Shown: positions 11,751 to 23,089 of the stretch, piece after piece
Position numbering within the stretch: the stretch's first letter is position 1
Layout: each line of letters opens with the position of its first letter
From: Pyxicephalus adspersus
Taxonomy: Eukaryota; Chordata; Amphibia; Anura; Pyxicephalidae
Length of the DNA stretch: 64,000 nt
Assembly (NCBI RefSeq): GCF_032062135.1
Contig: NC_092861.1
Span: 121,268,729-121,332,728, forward strand
Reading direction: 5' to 3'
Notes under the pieces: generated by a model
The model's database searches: none
What the model saw: only the letters and a program-made list of their open reading frames with translations
Told to the model about the DNA's origin: nothing
Position numbers and translations under genes: made by a program

Positions 11751-12079
11751 TTACCTTTCCAGAGTGTAATCAGTGAATTCTATTCACTAAAAAAGAAAGT
11801 GAATGTGATAATGAATGGATTTCTTTAACACTGAGATATATAGTAAACAGAGCACGTTGCTTGTACTCTTAATAGGCTATATATAAATGTTTCATAAGAC
11901 TCACCTAACATTCAACATTCAACATTTACTTATCTTTTCTCTTATGAGTCAGTTAGAAAATGTGTGAATTATACTCCCTATTTATACATTCTTCCAAAAA
12001 ATTAAATGTGAAAAATGTTAAAAAGTTGGGCAAAAGTTGAGTGACTCTTGGGTGAAATCATTTCTAAACAGACACCTTA
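11751..12079. other. Non-coding DNA
   Basis: Repeat-free AT-rich sequence between two hAT copies. No feature is seen. Confidence 0.5.
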
Positions 12080-12243
12080 GATTGATGCTTCTAGACATTT
12101 TTAACATGTAGGAACCTGTGAAATAACTTTAGGTATCCAGGGAACCCCTGCTATAATTACTATATCCACAGCTCACAGTATATTAGTGGCAGAAGTAGGA
12201 AGAATCCCACCCTTACAGAGAGCCAAAAAGAATATTGGGGGTC
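12080..12243 (+). mobile_element. hAT-Charlie-like element, left part (interrupted)
   Basis: Matches the first two thirds of the copy at 11488, ending at AGCCAAAAAGAATATTGGGG plus GTC. It continues at 13106 after an 862-bp insertion. The outermost left end is eroded. Confidence 0.75.
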
Positions 12244-13105
12244 CCAATGTGTGTACCTGTTGTTTATTTCTATCAGGTGTTTCTCTATTGCGCCTACACT
12301 CTTTCTATATTTCTTTACCCCCCCCCCCCTTTTTATATACATAACAATGCACTACCCAATGGGCATACAACTATAGACTATCATGTCAGATTAACTAATC
12401 TGTTCATTGCTTTATTCTAACATATTGACTAGTGGATCCCTAGATTTTTTGACATCATATTTTTTCAGTGAGTAGATCACTAGAATCATTGCCTGTGCTA
12501 TATGCCTAACATGAAGACCTTTCTCTGAATTGTTAATCTTTAATCTTTACATTTTAATTTAGTAGTTGGGATGAATGAAATGTAAAACATCATGTGAGTG
12601 CAAATAAATTACCGGACAAAAAATTAAAATATATAAATAATTAGATTTGTTGTAAAAGTTATTATATTTGATTTAGATTCAATAATAGAAGCACTCAAGG
12701 ATGTTCTTCTGAGGAAGCATACACAGCGAAACGCGTCAAGAACAAGATTAATGTTTATGTGAATTTGTTTTTATACTAATTTAGGTAATTGATACTTTAT
12801 TGGCTTTTTTTCTTTAAACCCAGCAATAAACCCTCAATTGTTTTTACTAATAAAGTATTATGATTTTATAAGTATATATATATATACCCAGTAAATAAAA
12901 CTTTTTCACAACAAATGTGTAGATTTAGTGGGGATGTAGTACCAAAACACACTATTATCTACCCTTACAAGCTATATAGATAAACTTTTCTTTTCCCAAC
13001 GACAAGCTCTTGCTAGATGTTTCCCTACTGTTAGGTGCAAAAACATTTTTGTTTACCTGTTTACTTGAAAATCATGAAAATTAAAAAAAAAAAAAAAAAA
13101 AAAAA
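12244..13105 (+). mobile_element. Poly(A)-tailed retroposed insertion in a hAT element
   Basis: This segment splits a hAT copy in two. The host sequence TATTGGGGGTC (12233-12243) is repeated as TATTAGGGGGTC (13106-13117) on the far side, an 11-12 bp target duplication with one extra base. The insert ends in 23 consecutive A (13083-13105) directly before that duplication. Together these are the marks of LINE-driven target-primed reverse transcription. The body contains a C12 run (12318-12329), the motif pair TTCTGAGGAAGC and GCGAAACGCGTC (12705-12745), and a short (TA)n at 12874. No intact coding frame and no canonical polyadenylation signal just before the tail are seen. The source transcript is unknown. 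Confidence 0.65.
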
Positions 13106-13193
13106 TATTAGGGGGTCACTTAAACTGGCCTGTGAGGCACACAAACTGCTTATTGTTCAAGCAACCTCTGGAGGAACCCTGGATGGAAAACTG
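13106..13193 (+). mobile_element. hAT-Charlie-like element, right part (interrupted)
   Basis: Continues the copy left at 12243: ACTTAAACTGGCC, GCACACAAACTGC, TATTGTTCAAG and GAGGAACCCTGGATGG, ending near CTG at 13193. The first 12 bases are the target duplication of the insertion. Confidence 0.75.
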
Positions 13194-13639
13194 CCTCAGA
13201 AGGTAAAATTAGGTCATGTTACACTAATCAATCCTGCCCTTTGCCTACATATTTTTGGTGCAATTTGTTTTAGTTTGTGTTTTAGAAACAATTGAAAAAA
13301 GCTTAAAAGTTGTCAGAAAGCTTTAATAAAATGCCCTCCATCCTGACTATGCTTAAACTTTTATTTACAGAAAAACTACATGCTTTCACATCGGACAAGT
13401 TTTCATAGGTTCCCCTGAATCCCCCCCCCCCCCCCCCAGCAATTTTGGTGGCAATTTTATGTTCAGGGTCTTTGCAAATAAATCCAATAGTTTGCAGGGG
13501 CTTTAAAATTGCATTTCCTGCCTATAACCTAACTTTGATGTACAGAAAAATACATAATGCTTTCCCTGCAATTACCTGAAGTCAGAAATGTAAATTTGCA
13601 GCATGGTGAAAATGAGCCAAATTAGCACTAAAATGTCCC
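13194..13639. other. Non-coding DNA with a C17 run
   Basis: A homopolymer of 17 C lies at 13421-13437. No gene or repeat family is seen. Confidence 0.5.
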
Positions 13640-13649
13640 TAGTCATGTT

Positions 13650-13915
13650 GAATTTCTAAATCTCCTGATGATCACTAATCTGGGTATTCTTTTTTAGAAT
13701 ATTTTTCACTATCTGAATAGAATATATTAGTTCAGCTTTTAATTCTTTATGAGTTTTTAAGAAAGCCAAAGTTGAACACGTTTTATTATACAAATACAAT
13801 TTTTCCTTTGACCATTTAATTGCTTCTTCTGCCACTTGATATTCAGCTAGACGTTTCTGGGCTTTAGACATTTGATCCAAAATGGAAGAGGATGGATTTA
13901 TTGGATTTTGTTTTT
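13650..13915 (-). pseudogene. Probable L1-type ORF2 fragment (endonuclease-RT linker)
   Basis: The minus strand holds a 74-codon open segment (13656-13880) rich in Lys and Glu. Its pattern, an Ala-Glu-Glu-Ala-Ile-Lys-Trp-Ser-Lys stretch, then Tyr-Leu-Tyr-Asn-Lys-Thr, then a closing Ile-Ser-Asp-His-Gln-Glu-Ile, resembles the linker between endonuclease and reverse transcriptase in L1/Tx1 retrotransposons, where a '...W.K..YY..GN+..+LL' segment precedes an 'I.D..EI' motif. No RT palm motif follows. The fragment is short and truncated at both sides. Family assignment is from memory of the pattern; a chance open frame cannot be excluded. Confidence 0.4.
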
Positions 13916-14517
13916 CTGAAACGTTTAGTTTAGAGTAGAAGTATTTTCATTAAAAGAATTTTATTATGAGAAATGTAAGTACATGGATTTTGTATTTACA
14001 TTAGCTTCCTATAAATCTTCTTCACAGAAGAACTCCGACTTGGAGAGGAAGGTTTGAAACTCTGAGCTAGTTAGTGCTCAGTTGCTTTACTCACTGCAGG
14101 ATAAAGTTTGGCTGCTGTTTAGAAGCCCCATGCTGGGCTGCCCCTTTGAGGCTGAATCAGGTCTGCAAGCAGCTAAAAAGAGGTCACTGTTTAATAGAAA
14201 AGATCCAATGATCATCATATGATATCTATTGAATGTAAAAGTTAACAAAATAAACATTCAGTGAATGTCATGTGAGTGCGCTAGATCTTTTTATTTAGGT
14301 TTTGCTTACTGCTGGCTGCTCCTATTCAGCCTTGGGTGCCACCATCTTCTTCCTTTTTCTATTCCCTCTATTATTTCAATCTACGGCCAGCTTTATTGGT
14401 CAGGATGATGCAGCCTACATGGGAGATCATTAGGTACTGGGAGCCACAGGGAAAGCCAAGAAGTGCATTTTGATGGATAAAGAGAGTGATCAGGCAAGTT
14501 AGTATGTTTATAGCTCT
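13916..14517. other. Non-coding DNA
   Basis: No open frame of note. Possibly an unclassified repeat around 14100-14480, but no second copy was seen. Confidence 0.4.
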
Positions 14518-14655
14518 TAGACTGTAAGCTCTTCGGGGCAGGGATCCTCCTCCCCTCTTGTGTCACTGTTTGTATCTGTCTATCATTTGCAAACTATTTA
14601 ATGAAAAGTGCTGTGTGATAAGTTGGCTCTATCTGATTACTGTTTAATAATAATC
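14518..14655 (+). mobile_element. L2-like retrotransposon 3' end
   Basis: Begins TAGACTGTAAGCTCTTCGGG, the frog counterpart of the 'tagactgtaagctccttgagggcagg' block of vertebrate L2/MIR 3' ends, and runs to TGTTTAATAATAATC, a short AAT-type tail. The reverse complement of the same unit is at 14792-14943. Only the 3' end is present, as usual for 5'-truncated L2 insertions. Confidence 0.75.
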
Positions 14656-14791
14656 ATATGGCAGATGGGATATTGCTTGTCCTAATCTGCAATAAAGCCT
14701 GGCTTGGCTGCAGATTTTTCAAGTGAAACTTTAGTTCCTCTTTAATACCATGAGCATGCTTACTGGAAAGCTACTGGACCTGTAATGTACC

Positions 14792-14943
14792 GTTATTATT
14801 ATTATTATAATTTATATTAATAAACAGGATTTATATAGCGCCAACATATTACACAGCACAGTACATTACATAGGGGTTGCAAATGACAGACAGATACAGA
14901 CACAGGAGGAGGAGAGGACCCTGCCCCGAAGAAATTACAATAT
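14792..14943 (-). mobile_element. L2-like retrotransposon 3' end
   Basis: Read on the minus strand this is the same unit as at 14518, with the (ATT)n tail at the left (14791-14820), then AGGATTTATATAGCGCCAAC, CATAGGGGTTGCAAATGAC, and AGGACCCTGCCCCGAAG near the other end. The open frame at 14877-15143 starts inside it and is not a gene. Confidence 0.8.
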
Positions 14944-15299
14944 ACTGTTGCTGCTTTATTTATCGTTCAGCAACTGGGTCTTTCATCAAACAGAACTGTC
15001 CATCTAAACTTGAGATCAGGGACTTGGCTCTACTGTATACCAGTCCTACTTGGAGCATCCCCGCCACATGCAATCTTTTAAACATTTCATACTGTTTGTA
15101 TGACAGTACTTTTCAGTTCAGCAAATCTGCCTATGATCACTGAGATCTCAGAGTTCCAGAGTGGAGAGACATCCAGTAAAAGTAAAATTTTCCTTTTAAA
15201 TTCATACTGTCCTGGCTGTGAGTATTAAGGAGTTCAAAATCAGCTGTTTGGATCTCTTTGTTTAAACCAGACCTATCTTAACATTTTTAACATTATATA
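14944..15299. other. Non-coding DNA
   Basis: Unique sequence between repeats. Nothing recognisable is seen. Confidence 0.5.
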
Positions 15300-15525
15300 A
15301 AAGGGTGGGCTCCTCCTTCTGTGCATGTTTGATATCGAGCATCCACAGAAGGGGCTTTCCCTAAAAAAAAAAGTTCTGATCTCATGCATGAACAGTCCCG
15401 GCTGCACTAGAAAGAAGAAGGAATCTGGAACAATGCAGGACCTACTGGGCTGAAATTGTGGAAGGATTGGGGACTCTTTGAAAGTAAAGGTGCTATTATT
15501 TAATTGAAAGTTCCACTTTAAATCC
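15300..15525. repeat. Dispersed repeat, relative of 6172
   Basis: Shares the CTCCTTCTGTGCATG block, a reversed partner CCACAGAAGGGGC, and GATCTCATGCATG with the unit at 6172, then ends AAAGTTCCACTTTAAATCC. Diverged and non-coding. Confidence 0.5.
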
Positions 15526-15608
15526 TAATGCTTTTGGAGAGGCCAGCCTACCAGGTATATACACACAGCATGAATTTTGAGCTCTTGAGACTGTTTTGTC
15601 CGCATTAA

Positions 15609-15833
15609 GGGCCCCATTTAATAAAGCTTCCCAAGGGTTGAGAGATTACATTTTCAGCAGTGAAGCTGGGTGATCCAGCAAACTTGGAATGGATTTCTTC
15701 AATGTAACTTGCTATTTGATAGCAAATGCTTTGAACCCTGGACCAGATCCATCCAAGATTTGCCGGGATAACCCAGGTTCACTGATGGAAGTATATCCTC
15801 TCCAGCCTTGGAGAGCTTTAATAAATCAGGGCC
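15609..15833. mobile_element. Palindromic MITE (GGGCCTGATTTATTAAAGC family)
   Basis: The left arm begins GGGCCCCATTTAATAAAGC and contains AGTGAAGCTGGGTGATCCAG. The right arm is its reverse complement, ending GAGAGCTTTAATAAATCAGG plus GCC. Arms are about 90 bp around a short core containing GCTATTTGATAGCAAATGC. The near-total palindromy and several dispersed copies mark a miniature inverted-repeat transposable element. Superfamily is undetermined: flanks do not show a clean duplication. Confidence 0.8.
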
Positions 15834-18504
15834 AATGCCTTTGCAAACCCAATTGTTACTTGTAAATATTATTACCTGTAGTTGTAAATAGCCTGTGGGG
15901 GACCTGGCACCCACCATGGGCTACCTGCAAAAAACAACAGGAGTGGGGTAGATACAAAAGACAGAAGGAAAAAGAACATCAGTTATCAGTCTTAATACAA
16001 ATTGCATCTCTACATAAGAAAAGATTCACAATAGATTACTGTACAGTTTTGAAAAGAATACACAAAGCACACAAAAAAATTAAGTAAAAAAGTTTAAGTA
16101 AGTATACATGGCAATATTTGTTTATCCTAGAGTTCATCTTAAAAAAAATCCCTCCTACCCAATTCCCACTTCCATTATACTGTTCCAAATAATGCTTAAT
16201 GCCCAAGGTGCTGCGTGACAAAGTCTTGGAAATGTACTTGTATTTGTATTCTTTTAATCTTAAAGTGAACTTTTCAGAGTATTTATTTGAAAAGACAAAA
16301 ACTGTATGTTTATCAATTGAGAGATAGATTATACTGATCTTCATTTTACTAAATGCCTTGAAAAAGATGTTTGCTATCTTGTATATCTTTTTATAAAACC
16401 GTTACCAAAACAAAAACATCAATGTAGTCTTAAACTTACTGATCATTTTAAACTGAATTTTATCCGCTGAATGCAGATTTCAAAGGGTGTTTAAACCCGA
16501 CACTCTACAAACCTATTTCCTGATCCAGGACTTGGGTGGCTATAATAAAAATAAATATGCTTCCTGTAATGCTATTATCTCATGCAAGCGCCACAAATCT
16601 TCCTTTAGGACATGCAAAAAATCTATTGGCAAACTTTAGAAGAGTATAATTTTGCAGAAAACTTTTTTCCATTCTAAAGGTGGTATAGACGTGCTGAGCA
16701 ATTCTCACTACCTGTTAATTTGCTTTCGAGCATAAAAATATGTGCATAATTAATGGACTGGAGCTGCCATTCTTACAAGATTGGGTTGTCCTGGAAGGAA
16801 CCTTTGTTAAATCCCTTTTTAATAAAATGTGCCACGGGACAATTCTCATGTACTATTTGATTGTTTGCATTCATACAATGGATGGGACACTGAACAACAC
16901 CTAAAGTCCTTCCAAAACCGGAATGGAACTTTATTGCGTGAGCAGTGGGTCAAATTCTGCCCAAAAACAGAATAAGTAAATATAGTAAATATAAATGATT
17001 TACATGTTGCTATAGGTCCTTATATTTGGTGGATTTTGAATATAATACTATACTCACCCAACTCCTAACTTCTCCTTACTTTATCCATGCAGTATCGTAA
17101 AAAATTCTCATACCACTTCACTGGACGTCTGAGATGCCACTGACGACATTTAGAGGGTTCCTTATGATTAAGCATATTGTACAGCTTGATAAATGTAATA
17201 AAGTGGCTGGTTAAAGCAGGTTGTGCTATTCTCCCTGAGCAGCTTCTTTATCCCTCAGACCATCATCTGTGCATTGGCTTTACCTGGTACATAGTTTAAG
17301 CCAGTGTTATATAAATTTGGGGGTACAGATGGACACAGTTTATAGATTCGGATATGTATTCTGCAGGGCTTAACACTCCCCTTGAAACAAAAGTGATGAA
17401 AAAAGTGTACTACCTGGCAGAAAGAAAATTGGGATGGCAGTGTACACAGCAAGAGAGTACAGAGTTATACTAGTGGGGCCCACTAGAAGTAATGCGGCTC
17501 AGTGTAATGGTCTGATTTGTATACTAAAGCTAAAACAGTCATGCAGAGGACTGCCCAGTTTTTCTGTCAGCTGGTGGACCGGATTGCATCCTGTTGTCTG
17601 TAAGCACTGCCCATAAACCCTGTAGGTTCTGCCCATACGCTGCTCATGCACACCTATATGCAAAGGTTATAGGAGCAAGTAGATTAGGAGCTTTTTGCTA
17701 GCTTGAATCACATTTGTAACACATTATTTTTCACACAGCATGACACAGCACAGCATGACCCACATTTTATGGCAATTAAACTATTAAACTACACTTTATT
17801 TTTGCACACTTATTACGGTAATCTAGAGTTCAGCTTTAAGTTGGACAGAAAACTTTGGCACGTTTTTGAATTGCACTTTATATCCAATATCTATCAAATT
17901 TCTTATATACAAACACTATTTGATAGGTATCAATTTCACTAGTTCCTGTGCAAAAATCCATAAATTAGCTTAAAATTTTAGTTTGTCTGCCAGTATGTCA
18001 AAAAACCCAATAATTTGTTTCCCAAAACATTGCAATGTACCATATAAACCTAGAATTTTTTGTGACATATATATTTTAAGGTGACATATTTCCTTTGTCA
18101 TTTATCATATACATTAAGGATCTTTTTTGTGATTATAACATAAAATGCTTGTTGTGATAAAAGGTTGAGAATACCACAGAAACCCTTGTTGTGCTCCTCT
18201 TTAAAACAACAGGCACCATATACTATATAGTAGTATGTACTATACTATGTAAGATAGTTTAATAGAATTTTTGCTTAATTTACCTTTTTTTCATTTTTAC
18301 TTAATCAGTTGCAGAATGTTGTAGCATATAGAAAGGTAAAACTGTTTAAGCAGCACTGCAGCCTCCGTTTCTGTACTGTGCGACTTCCCCTCTGAAAGAT
18401 ATAGATGGCAGACCCTGGAATTTTTGTAATATTAAATGTTAACTGTCTAAAGAGAGTGAAACATTTCAAAGATTGTATGGATGAACGTGGAGTGAGGGCA
18501 CTGA
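15834..18504. other. Non-coding DNA, mostly unique
   Basis: The frames at 16036-16344 (minus, 102 codons), 17255-17616 and 17703-17942 have no known domain. About 16480-16880 has enhancer-like composition (GTGCATAATTAATGG near 16742), and 17030-17240 may be a degraded repeat. A near-perfect palindrome CTAGTGGGGCCCACTAG is at 17470-17486. Confidence 0.45.
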
Positions 18505-18612
18505 GCATTAGATTGGGAGGTCCTTTGAGGGACAGTTAGTGACATGACTATGGACTTTGTAAAATGCTGTGTAATATATTGGCCCTAAAAAATACTGGAT
18601 AATAATAAATCA
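18505..18612 (+). mobile_element. L2-like 3' end, diverged
   Basis: ATTAGATTGGGAGGTCCTTTG, then TGTAAAATGCTGTGTAATAT and a closing GGATAATAATAAATC correspond to the 3' unit at 19855. Diverged and non-coding. Confidence 0.6.
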
Positions 18613-19547
18613 CTGCTTTGACTATTTTGCATTGTAACTTTTAACTTGAGCTATTCATGTGTGTAAACAACAGAATCAAAAAGGCTAAGGAAATCGAGAA
18701 ATAAATGAAAAGCAACCTAAAATTTTACCAGCTAAATAAAATGTAAACAGATAATACAACAATGAAATATTTTAATTTTTTGTTTTTTATTTTAATGGCA
18801 ACCAAAAAAGTCTGAGCCATATATTTTCTAGCATAATAAAGTAAAAAAAGTTCACATGTCCATGAAATCTATAGCCAGCCACAGATATTAGTGAACACTT
18901 GGATATTTGTTGTATGCATGATCAGATCATCTTTGATCTTATGGGGTTGAAAAAGACAAGTCTGAAACTCATCTCATGTCCATCAACATCTTATGGCCAG
19001 CTTTGCTAACATGTCCTTAAATAATTCCATAGCAGAAAGTATGTTCTCGCTACTGTAGAATGTTTCCAGAAATGCCTTTACATTTTTTATGGAAATGTGT
19101 GAATTAATAATATTCTAATCATTTTTATATCTACTGTCATTTGGTGACTTGTGTATGAAGGGTGAACATCACTGGGCAATCATCGAATGGCATTAATGAT
19201 CTACTTCTAGGCACATAAAAAAAACTTTACTTCAATATGTTGGTATCTGTTAATGTTTTTAGTTAAAGGTCATCTTCTACAGTATCCATGCAAACTTTAC
19301 GTTTTCTGTGGGACTGGGTAAGGGGTGCTAAAGAACTTTGGATTTGTTGGGAGGAGGTGGCTATAGTGAACTCTAGAAGACTTCTTTATTAAGGGGGTTC
19401 AGAAGCTACCTAGAAGTAGATCCAGCATCAATAACAATGTAAAGCTGTCCTCAAACAAAATGCTTACCCATCATTGGCGATTCCCCTGTGCTACTATATT
19501 AGCACCAGGAACCCTGAGTTATGTCATGACACAATTTTGTCCATGAA
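18613..19547. other. Non-coding DNA
   Basis: AT-rich and without recognised features. Confidence 0.5.
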
Positions 19548-19580
<33 letters not shown>

Positions 19581-19780
19581 AATAATAATAATAATAATAA
19601 AAAACAGGATTTAAAAAGCGCCAACATATTACACAGTGCTGTACATTAAATAGGGGTTGCAAATGACAGACGAATAGAGACAGTGATACAGGAGGAGGAG
19701 AGGACCCTTCCCCGAAGAGCTTACAATCTAGGAGGTGGGGGAAGTAACACACAATAGGAGGGAAGATATGTAGTTTCCAA
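19548..19780 (-). mobile_element. L2-like 3' end with palindromic (ATT)n(AAT)n tail
   Basis: Minus-strand copy: an (ATT)n tract (19548-19578) turns into (AAT)n (19578-19600), then AACAGGATTTAAAAAGCGCC, CATATTACACAGTGCTG, GGGGTTGCAAATGACAG and CGAAGAGCTTACAATC. The tract change makes a self-complementary simple repeat. The best-preserved 3' end of this family in the window. Confidence 0.8.
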
Positions 19781-19854
19781 AGACAGAAGAAGATGGGTGG
19801 GCAAGTTTGTGCCCTGTGCTATGACTGTAATTCAAGTATAACTGAGGTAGATAC

Positions 19855-19967
19855 ATTAGATTGTGAGCCCCTTTGAGGGACAGCTAGTGACATGACTATG
19901 GATTTTGTGGAGCGCTGCGTAATGTCAGCAATTTATAAAACGTGTGTAATATTAATAAAGCTCCTTT
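19855..19967 (+). mobile_element. L2-like 3' end
   Basis: ATTAGATTGTGAGCCCCTTTG, then GGAGCGCTGCGTAATGTC and a closing GTAATATTAATAAAG. It lies head-to-head with the copy at 19548. Confidence 0.7.
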
Positions 19968-20249
19968 TTCTGCTGAATGGTATTTTTTGATGTTTATTTG
20001 TTCCCCTTGGTAGTTCTGGGAACCCTATGCCTTGTTTTGGAAAAAGGAGTTTCCCTGTTGGCCCTATAAGAAACTATTTGCACCTTGCCCACTAAAGTGT
20101 TTTTTAGCTTCTCCAGGACTAGAATCCTTTTTCTGCACAAATTCAGAAATTCTGCTTTTACCACCTAGGTAACTTGAAGGGCTGTGCAATAAGGCTGGGT
20201 TTCCAGCCCTGTTAAAACTCAACGAGGCATCAAATCTTTTAAAATCCAT

Positions 20250-20940
20250 TTATCATGTGGGTATTTTAATGTAAACATTTGTTCATTTAGGTGAAGTGTT
20301 TTCATTATTAAGCTAATTCTGCCATCTTTCACCAAAGTGATGGGCTGGAAGGAGAGCTCTCACTGCAAGACACTGAATTCTGCACTAGCTCATCTTGCTT
20401 TCAGATACATCTTCATTAGTTTTTTTTTTTTTGTGCCATCGCTGATGGCAAACGTTGCATAAATGGGATGACGATCAGGTCTGCCTTGATAACACGCCTT
20501 ATCTCATTAGTTTTCACATCAAAGTTAATCAGCACTGTGAATTGTAATTGCGGCAGAAGACAATGCAATAGATCACTGGAACCCCTTTTTCCGCATGGCA
20601 TCTTGAAACATCAGCAGGCTGTTGTGAGTAGATAGGCTCTGAATTAGAACATGATGTGAAAAGCATAATAAGCAAGCTGCTCAGAATTAATGAGCTTAGC
20701 CAATAAGAAAAGAATAACCAATCAATGTGAGATGGGCAAATATAATTTAGGAATAATTACTTGATTGGTTGTCTATAGTAAACTGATTTGACAACACACG
20801 AGGATTAAGTATTAAGATGTCAGCACAAGGAGAAAAAACAGAAATTTGGCAAGTTCATGATGTCGGGATTTACAGATCGCTTTGTGACTTGGAAACATTG
20901 ATCATTCATACACTAATCATTAGAGATTTGCTTCTTGTAT
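20250..20940. promoter_or_regulatory. Candidate conserved non-coding element(s)
   Basis: Repeat-free except for a T/G run at 20420. Contains many homeodomain-like and POU-like words (CATTATTAAGCTAATTC near 20302, GAATTGTAATTGCGG near 20538, AGAATTAATGAGC near 20682, GAATAATTACTTGATTGG near 20750), and CCAAT-type words at 20700 and 20725. There is no coding frame. Composition matches vertebrate long-range enhancers; conservation is inferred, not shown. The minus frames at 20064-20249 and 20416-20601 are not gene-like. Confidence 0.35.
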
Positions 20941-21344
20941 TTTTTTTATTGACATTCATTTTTTTGCATTTTTACATTAAATATAAGTAACCAGCCCAGG
21001 TATACAAGTACTTATATGACTACACTATACCAAATTAAATGTTAGGAATTAAGATCCTAGAAATGTTATTATGGTAATGTAATGTAAATAATATTATACT
21101 GCATTTGCAAATTGCAAGGGTCTACAGATAGTTAAAGAAACTGCATTTAAGTCTTATGACCTTTACAGTTGTAGGTCTTAGTTTAGATAATTCCTTATCG
21201 TTCAGATCCTGGTCTAAAATTTGCAAAATATGCCTTTATAAATTCACTGTTTTTTCTTAGTTATTTGTTGTATATTAATTACATATCCCTCCAAAAATGG
21301 CCAAAGAGACCCCTATCAAAATCAAAATATTAATATATTGCAAG

Positions 21345-21389
<45 letters not shown>

Positions 21390-22299
21390 TAATGTATTCA
21401 TGTATATTGCAATCTTTCATTGTGCATGTGCATGAAGGGACATTTGAAGGTTGGAGGGTAAAGATAAATATGTGACCATATAAAGACCAGTAAAGGGCTT
21501 ATTTATAATAAATTATGCTAAGCATTTTATGATATCAGTTGCAAAAGAAGGATTTTTATAGCTTTACTTGACCTGTCAATGTAAACACAATACTTGCATT
21601 AATACTTTTATCCTTTTATAAGATTTTAAATAGGATCTTCTATATTTCTATATTCTATATTTTTATATTTCCTGATATATATATATATATATATATACAT
21701 GTATATTTTATATATATATTTTATATTTATTTTATACAATATTTAGAATATCTACAAATGAACATATGGTATGATAAAAAGTTACTTGTCTTAAAACATT
21801 TACCTTTGATCCAATTAACTCATTGTTGTTGATTGCCTTATTTAAAGAAAAATATTTCATATCATAGAATAATAATTATTAGTTTTTTAAAATCTTTTCA
21901 GCATGAATAAAAAATGAAACAATATGTGAAATATAATAATTGCAATTCAGTACAAGCCTGGGAGTGAAGGGCTAGGTACTGTGTCAAAGAGCTCACAATT
22001 CAAATAACAACACAGATATTAGTCCCAGTGAAATGTAATTGCTTCTATGAGATGTTAGGCATTGTAGAAGAATTATAAAATGATGGGAGGTATAATAAAG
22101 CTTAGTGTCACGCTCATTGAGACATTTGCAGTATTTTTTTTTTTTTTTTTTCAATGCACACAGGCTTTTGAGCCTATTTCACCAGCAGCTATATACATTT
22201 AATCAGGCACCTTTCTATTCTTCTATCTCTACGGCAGAAAAGGTTCAGCCAGAAGGTAAATTTGCTTTGATCTACATTATACCTAATTGAGTCACCAGC
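20941..22299. other. AT-rich DNA with (TA)n microsatellites
   Basis: (TA)n at 21349-21382 and about 21675-21697, and a T-rich run at 22134-22151. GGGAGTGAAGGGCTAGG and AAAGAGCTCACAATTC near 21960-22005 may be a very old L2/MIR-like fragment. No genes. Confidence 0.5.
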
Positions 22300-22720
22300 A
22301 ATGTCTCTATCCCAACATCAAGAAATGTGAAAATGTTAGATTATTTCACTGGGGATTAAACCTAATTTTCGCGTGTTCTGCATTAACCTATTAGGCTGAC
22401 TGATCTGCATTGCTAATGTGGCTCAGGCAGCTGTCACTGCCAAGGCAAGACATGATCGTGCAATCCTTGAATGAATGATTCCTGCACTGATTAGTTTTAG
22501 TGAAGTTAGCTGAGCCACAGCGATAAGGAAGAAAAATTCCCAAGTTGCCAATAGCTTTGAAAATTATCAGACTGTACGCAAAAAATATACTGGCGGCTCA
22601 TTGCAATGTGCACAGCTCTCAGTGATAATATTTATGGCTTGTGTTGACTCCTTTGCTTATTTATTTAGTATATTGCCTTACTTTGCTAGAATTCGACCTT
22701 TTTTTTAATTACTTTAACCT
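22300..22720. promoter_or_regulatory. Candidate conserved non-coding element
   Basis: Unique, more GC-balanced sequence without repeats: CTGCATTAACCTATTAGGC near 22379, GCTGTCACTGCC near 22431, TGAATGAATGATTCC near 22470, GCGGCTCATTGC near 22593. It has stops in all frames. Enhancer-like in character; conservation is not tested. Confidence 0.35.
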
Positions 22721-23089
22721 TTTGTAGCTGTGGCTACAACAACATCTTTGACTGCGATGCAGTTCAGGTTCGCCTAGAGGTAGCAGCCTCAAATACATAT
22801 TTACTAATAAATATTATATAAAATCTCTGTTAGGGGGTTTTACAATAAAATCCTTACCGGGCAGTGTTGTAGTTGAGCCAGTTGTATTTTTTCATGCATG
22901 ATCCTTTTTATTTGTTTTTTGTGTGTATGGTAAGATTTTTCAATGGATTTTTTAATGCTCATTTTTTAAATTTTGTTTGCATTCCCTGATGGTGCTTTCC
23001 CAACAGCTATTGTTGTGAGCTGATATCTCAAAATAGTTTTATTTTAAACCAGGGATCTCCGCCATGATAAATTCTGCAAACAACAATAA

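Noticed and set aside
13035..13295. 86-codon open frame with a poly-lysine run
   Set aside because: The lysines are the 23-A tail of the retroposed insertion; the frame spans an insertion junction.
17470..17486. Palindrome CTAGTGGGGCCCACTAG
   Set aside because: Short enough to occur by chance; no associated structure.
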